Shown one piece after another: positions 61,313 to 64,000 of a stretch of 64,000 nt of DNA (its first letter is position 1; each line of letters starts with the position of its first letter). Under the pieces are notes generated by a model, which saw only the letters and a list, made by a program, of their open reading frames with translations, ran no database searches and was not told where the DNA came from. The position numbers were made by a program, and so were the translations under genes. The stretch lies in NCBI RefSeq assembly GCF_027922165.1, contig NZ_BSFD01000011.1, positions 413,936 to 477,935 on the forward strand, given 5' to 3'. The stretch comes from Brevundimonas intermedia. Lineage in GTDB: Bacteria > Pseudomonadota > Alphaproteobacteria > Caulobacterales > Caulobacteraceae.

Positions 61313-62437
61313 CTATTGAATGATGAGATCGGCGTGCAGGGCGCCGGCGGCCTTGACCGCCTGGAGGACGGCGATCTTGCCGCGCGTGTCGACGCCGACA
61401 CGGGCCAGACCCTCCATCAGATCGCCGACCGTCGTGTTGGGGAAACTGACGACCGCGTCGCCGGCGTCTTCCGCCACGTCTATGGCGGTATTGCTGACGA
61501 CCAGACCGGTCAGGCCCTCGTTCAACCCGCCGTAGACGACGGGCTGAACGGCGTCGTTGCGCTGGCGGACGGAGACCCGGATGTCGCCCTGCGATATCGC
61601 CACACTGTCCAGCCGCACATTGCCGCCGGCGACGACGGTGCCGGTCCGTTCGTTGACGACGACCCGGTCGGAGGCGGCCGGGGACACGCTCAGGGTCTCG
61701 ATCAGCGCCATGGTGCGATAGAGGTCGCCGGCGCCGCTGACATCGATCCGCACCATGTCCGCATCGCCGACGCGGGCGCGGAGATGGGGCGCCGCCGCAT
61801 TGACGGCGTCAGCGACCCGAACGGCGGTCGAGACATTGGCTTCCCGCAGAAGAAAGACGAGTTCGCCGTTCGGCTGAAGCGTCTGGGCTTCAACCCCCAC
61901 CTCGACTGTCGCCCCGTCTGTGATGACGCCGGCGGTCGGGAAGTTGCGCTGCTCGGCGTTCTGGTTGCTGGCGAACTGGTAGCCCCCAACGACGAGGGCG
62001 CCCTGGGCCAGGGCGCGGGGCTGCTGGTCGGGGCCCGTCAGCGACGTCATCAACAGGACGCCGCCCGCCAGACTTCGGGCGTCGCCGATCGAGGTCACAT
62101 TGACGTCGATCCGGTCGCCCGGATTCGCGCTGGCGGGCAAGACCGCCGTCACCATCACCGCCGCCACGTTACGACTGCGGACGTCGTCCGGCGAAAGATT
62201 GGAGCCGAGCCGCCCCAGCACATTGGCGATCGCTCGCTGGGTTACGGCGTTGCGCGGCGAGTCGCCGGTGCCCGTCAACCCGGTCACCACGCCATATCCG
62301 ACCAGGGCCTGGCCTTGCCACCCCTGGAACCGACCGAGACTCCGGATCGGCACGGACTGGGCCTGCGCCTGGCCGTGCAGGACGACAAGAACGCCGACGA
62401 ACGCCGCCAGAACCGCACCGAGGATCGACGGCCTCAT
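61313..62437 (-). CDS. flgI: Flagellar P-ring protein FlgI
   Basis: 374 residues with a cleavable signal peptide (VGVLVVLHGQAQAQ). IRSLGRFQGWQGQALVGYGVVTGLTGTGDSP, MVTAVLPASANPGDRIDVNVTSIGDARSLAGGVLLMTSL and VVNERTGTVVAGGNVRLDSVAISQGDIRV are the FlgI core. Forms the peptidoglycan bushing. Its presence says the rod is meant to cross a full Gram-negative envelope. Confidence 0.97.
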   Translation of the reverse strand: MRPSILGAVLAAFVGVLVVLHGQAQAQSVPIRSLGRFQGWQGQALVGYGVVTGLTGTGDSPRNAVTQRAIANVLGRLGSNLSPDDVRSRNVAAVMVTAVLPASANPGDRIDVNVTSIGDARSLAGGVLLMTSLTGPDQQPRALAQGALVVGGYQFASNQNAEQRNFPTAGVITDGATVEVGVEAQTLQPNGELVFLLREANVSTAVRVADAVNAAAPHLRARVGDADMVRIDVSGAGDLYRTMALIETLSVSPAASDRVVVNERTGTVVAGGNVRLDSVAISQGDIRVSVRQRNDAVQPVVYGGLNEGLTGLVVSNTAIDVAEDAGDAVVSFPNTTVGDLMEGLARVGVDTRGKIAVLQAVKAAGALHADLIIQ

Positions 62438-63030
62438 GATAGTCCCATCCAGGACAGGACCCGATTGAGCGGTCCGGGGCGTCCGCTACGCGACAGGACG
62501 CCGTCGACGTCGTAGCCGATGCGCGCGTCTGCGAGACGGGACGACAGGACGCTGTTGTCCCCTCCGATGTCGGCCGGGCGCACACGCGCTGTGAGCCGGA
62601 TAGCGGTGCGTTCGCCATCGATGTCCAGTTCCTGCGCGCCACTGACCCGCAGATCGCCGTTGGGCAAGACCTCGTCCACGATCACGCCGATCTGGGCGAG
62701 CAGACGCCCCGATCGGGTCATCTGGCCCTGGCCGGTCGAGCCGCCCTGGAGTTCGAGCGCCCCCGCGCTTGCGGATCCGCCGCCTTGGACGCTGCCGCCC
62801 AGCCGCGTGTCGCGCCGGCTGGCGGATTGGCTGGCGCTGGCGGCGCTGTTGGTCTCGAGAATGACGACGGTGAGACTGTCGCCCACCCGGGCGGCGGTCC
62901 GGTCGGACGCGAGCGAGGCCCATCGGGCTTGGGCCATGCTGTCGCCGGCCCCGACCAGGGTCAGGCCTGTCGCCAGGGACGAGGCAAGGGACGCGGCCAA
63001 GCACGCACTCCAAATCCGCGGCGATCTCAT
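62434..63030 (-). CDS. flgH: Flagellar L-ring protein FlgH, without lipobox
   Basis: About 198 residues from ATG 63030 (ATGA overlap with flgA). The SLFASDRTAARVGDSLTVVILE-like segment (here LASDRTAARVGDSLTVVILETNSAASASQSA) and VIVDEVLPNGDLRVSGAQELDIDGERTAIRLTARVRPADI identify FlgH. Typical FlgH is a lipoprotein of about 230 residues; here the signal ends AGDSMAQA with no cysteine, and the 30-40 residues normally before the VGD motif are nearly absent. It may be a non-lipidated L ring. Confidence 0.92.
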   Translation of the reverse strand: MRSPRIWSACLAASLASSLATGLTLVGAGDSMAQARWASLASDRTAARVGDSLTVVILETNSAASASQSASRRDTRLGGSVQGGGSASAGALELQGGSTGQGQMTRSGRLLAQIGVIVDEVLPNGDLRVSGAQELDIDGERTAIRLTARVRPADIGGDNSVLSSRLADARIGYDVDGVLSRSGRPGPLNRVLSWMGLS

Positions 63031-63545
63031 GCGCCGGCGCCCCCCAGGGCGACCGTCAGAACCGCCCCGTCCGAGGTCCGCACGAAGATCGAGCGACCCG
63101 GCCATCCGTCCTGCAGGGCCATGGCGGGACGCTCGATGACGACGGGCCCGACCACGGCCCGAACCGACAGGGTCTCGCCGACCCGAACCAGAGGCGCGGC
63201 GGCGGGTCGGAACGGAAGCGCCGCGACGACGTCAACCGTCTCCTGCGGACCGCGGCGCTCCACGACGATGGCGTGGTCCGGCCCGTCCGGCAGCCAGGGC
63301 GACAGCCCCGGCAGGGCGGCGCGCGCCCGCGCCGCCGCCGTCCGCGCCGAAACGGATGTGGTCGTCTCTGTCAGGCGCGCCAACACGATATCGCCGGCGC
63401 GACGCGCCAAAGGGTCCGGCAGGCCGCTCAGATCCGCCACATCGGCCAGACGCAGCGCGTCGCCTGAGATCACCACCTCATCGCTCAACACAAGCGGCGC
63501 GGGTTGGACGGATGAGATCGCCAGAATGAGCGAGACCCAGTCCAT
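63027..63545 (-). CDS. flgA: Flagellar P-ring chaperone FlgA
   Basis: 172 residues. A short signal-like start, then the SAF/FlgA pattern: an early domain with VVISGDALRLADVADLSGLP and the late VRVGETLSVRAVVGPVVIERPAMALQDGWPGRSIFVRTSDGAVLTVAL, matching the C-terminal FlgA fold that aids FlgI ring formation. Adjacent to flgG and flgH in the usual order. Confidence 0.9.
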   Translation of the reverse strand: MDWVSLILAISSVQPAPLVLSDEVVISGDALRLADVADLSGLPDPLARRAGDIVLARLTETTTSVSARTAAARARAALPGLSPWLPDGPDHAIVVERRGPQETVDVVAALPFRPAAAPLVRVGETLSVRAVVGPVVIERPAMALQDGWPGRSIFVRTSDGAVLTVALGGAGA

Positions 63546-64000
63546 CTAGCGCCTCAATCCGTTGGCGATGGCCATCAGCTGATCGCCGGCCTGCAGGGCT
63601 TGGGCGCTGGCCGCATAGGCGCGCTGCATCAACATCAGCGCGACCATTTCGTTGGAGAGGGCGACGTTCGCCCCTTCGATCGCGCCCTGAACAAGGACGC
63701 CCAGCCCCTCCTCCCCCGTCGCGAAGGCGGCGCGCGCCTCGCCGGTCGTCCGGTATAGACCGCCACCGAGCGGCGTGAGTTCCGATGGATCATCGACCTT
63801 CTGCAGGTCGATCCGCCCCAGCTCGGTCGGCGTCGTATCCCCGGCGAGCACGGCCGCGACCGCCCCGTCCGAGGCGATCGTCAGCCGATCGGCGCCTTCG
63901 GGAATACGGATCATCGCGTGCAACGGCAGGCCGTCCGCCGTCGCCAGCAGCCCGTCCGCCCCGACCGAAAGCGTCCCGCCACGCCAGAGCAGGGACCGGC
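63546..64000 (-). CDS. flgG: Flagellar distal-rod protein FlgG, 3' part (runs off the window)
   Basis: About 150 codons; the 5' end lies beyond base 64000. DGLLATADGLPLHAMIRIPEGADRLTIASDGAVAAVLAG is the FlgG/FlgF middle segment, and VLVQGAIEGANVALSNEMVALMLMQRAYAASAQALQAGDQLMAIANGL is the FlgG-type C terminus with QRAY. FlgF is less likely because of QRAY and because flgA follows directly. Confidence 0.85.
   Translation of the reverse strand, partial: RSLLWRGGTLSVGADGLLATADGLPLHAMIRIPEGADRLTIASDGAVAAVLAGDTTPTELGRIDLQKVDDPSELTPLGGGLYRTTGEARAAFATGEEGLGVLVQGAIEGANVALSNEMVALMLMQRAYAASAQALQAGDQLMAIANGLRR

Overview
The window is high-GC DNA with dense, overlapping gene strings. The mfd/sdhE/recG and tmk/holB/tatD neighbourhoods, the TonB receptor with its FecI/FecR pair, and the general protein style suggest an alphaproteobacterium of the Caulobacterales, most like Brevundimonas. 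The genus is an inference; no rRNA or marker gene is present to settle it.

Bases 1-11.5 kb hold ordinary chromosomal genes: the start of mfd, then sdhE, recG, a COG2509-type flavoprotein, a ClpP-fold lipoprotein, and the string rlpA-tmk-holB-tatD-MBL hydrolase with 1-4 base start/stop overlaps in the tmk-to-MBL part. A 32-base inverted-repeat element (3812-3936), a roughly 90-base tandem duplication (7098-7275) and a tRNA-Ser(UGA) are also here. Bases 11.9-22.7 kb carry an ECF sigma/FecR/TonB-receptor regulon, a PEMT/ICMT-like membrane methyltransferase, a DUF3313 lipoprotein, a divergent TetR/FAD-monooxygenase pair and a CPA1 Na+/H+ antiporter.

Bases 22.7-25.5 kb are the wreck of an integrative conjugative element. 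A trbI tail, a truncated traF joined to a headless lytic transglycosylase, and two small HTH/AlpA genes survive, and trbI abuts an unrelated gene tail on the other strand. Next come a large unrecognised exported protein and a D-amino-acid-oxidase-like enzyme. In the oxidase the C-terminal FAD signature lies before the Rossmann motif, as in a circular permutation.

Bases 29.3-48.5 kb are a polymorphic-toxin island on the minus strand. It has a 4474-residue RHS/YD-repeat protein with a LysM domain and a PD-(D/E)XK-like tip, an immunity gene, and then three displaced tips (restriction-endonuclease fold, HELNH metallopeptidase, truncated HNH-like). The first two tips are each followed by an immunity-like gene. 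A 688-base near-identical repeat shared by the main gene and the first displaced tip would let tips be exchanged.

Bases 49.8-64 kb are one continuous minus-strand flagellar operon running flgG-flgA-flgH-flgI-flgB-flgC-fliE-fliF-X-fliH-fliI-fliJ-fliK-flgD-flgE-fliM-fliN-fliO-fliP, followed by a sigma-28-like gene, a TPR gene and a small unknown gene. It is compact and divergent. There is no fliG between fliF and fliH, where a 119-residue unknown protein sits instead. FliF has a short cytoplasmic tail, FliM lacks a visible CheY-binding peptide, and FlgH lacks a lipobox. It may be a second, atypical flagellar or flagellum-derived system. A TPR gene converges on its end.
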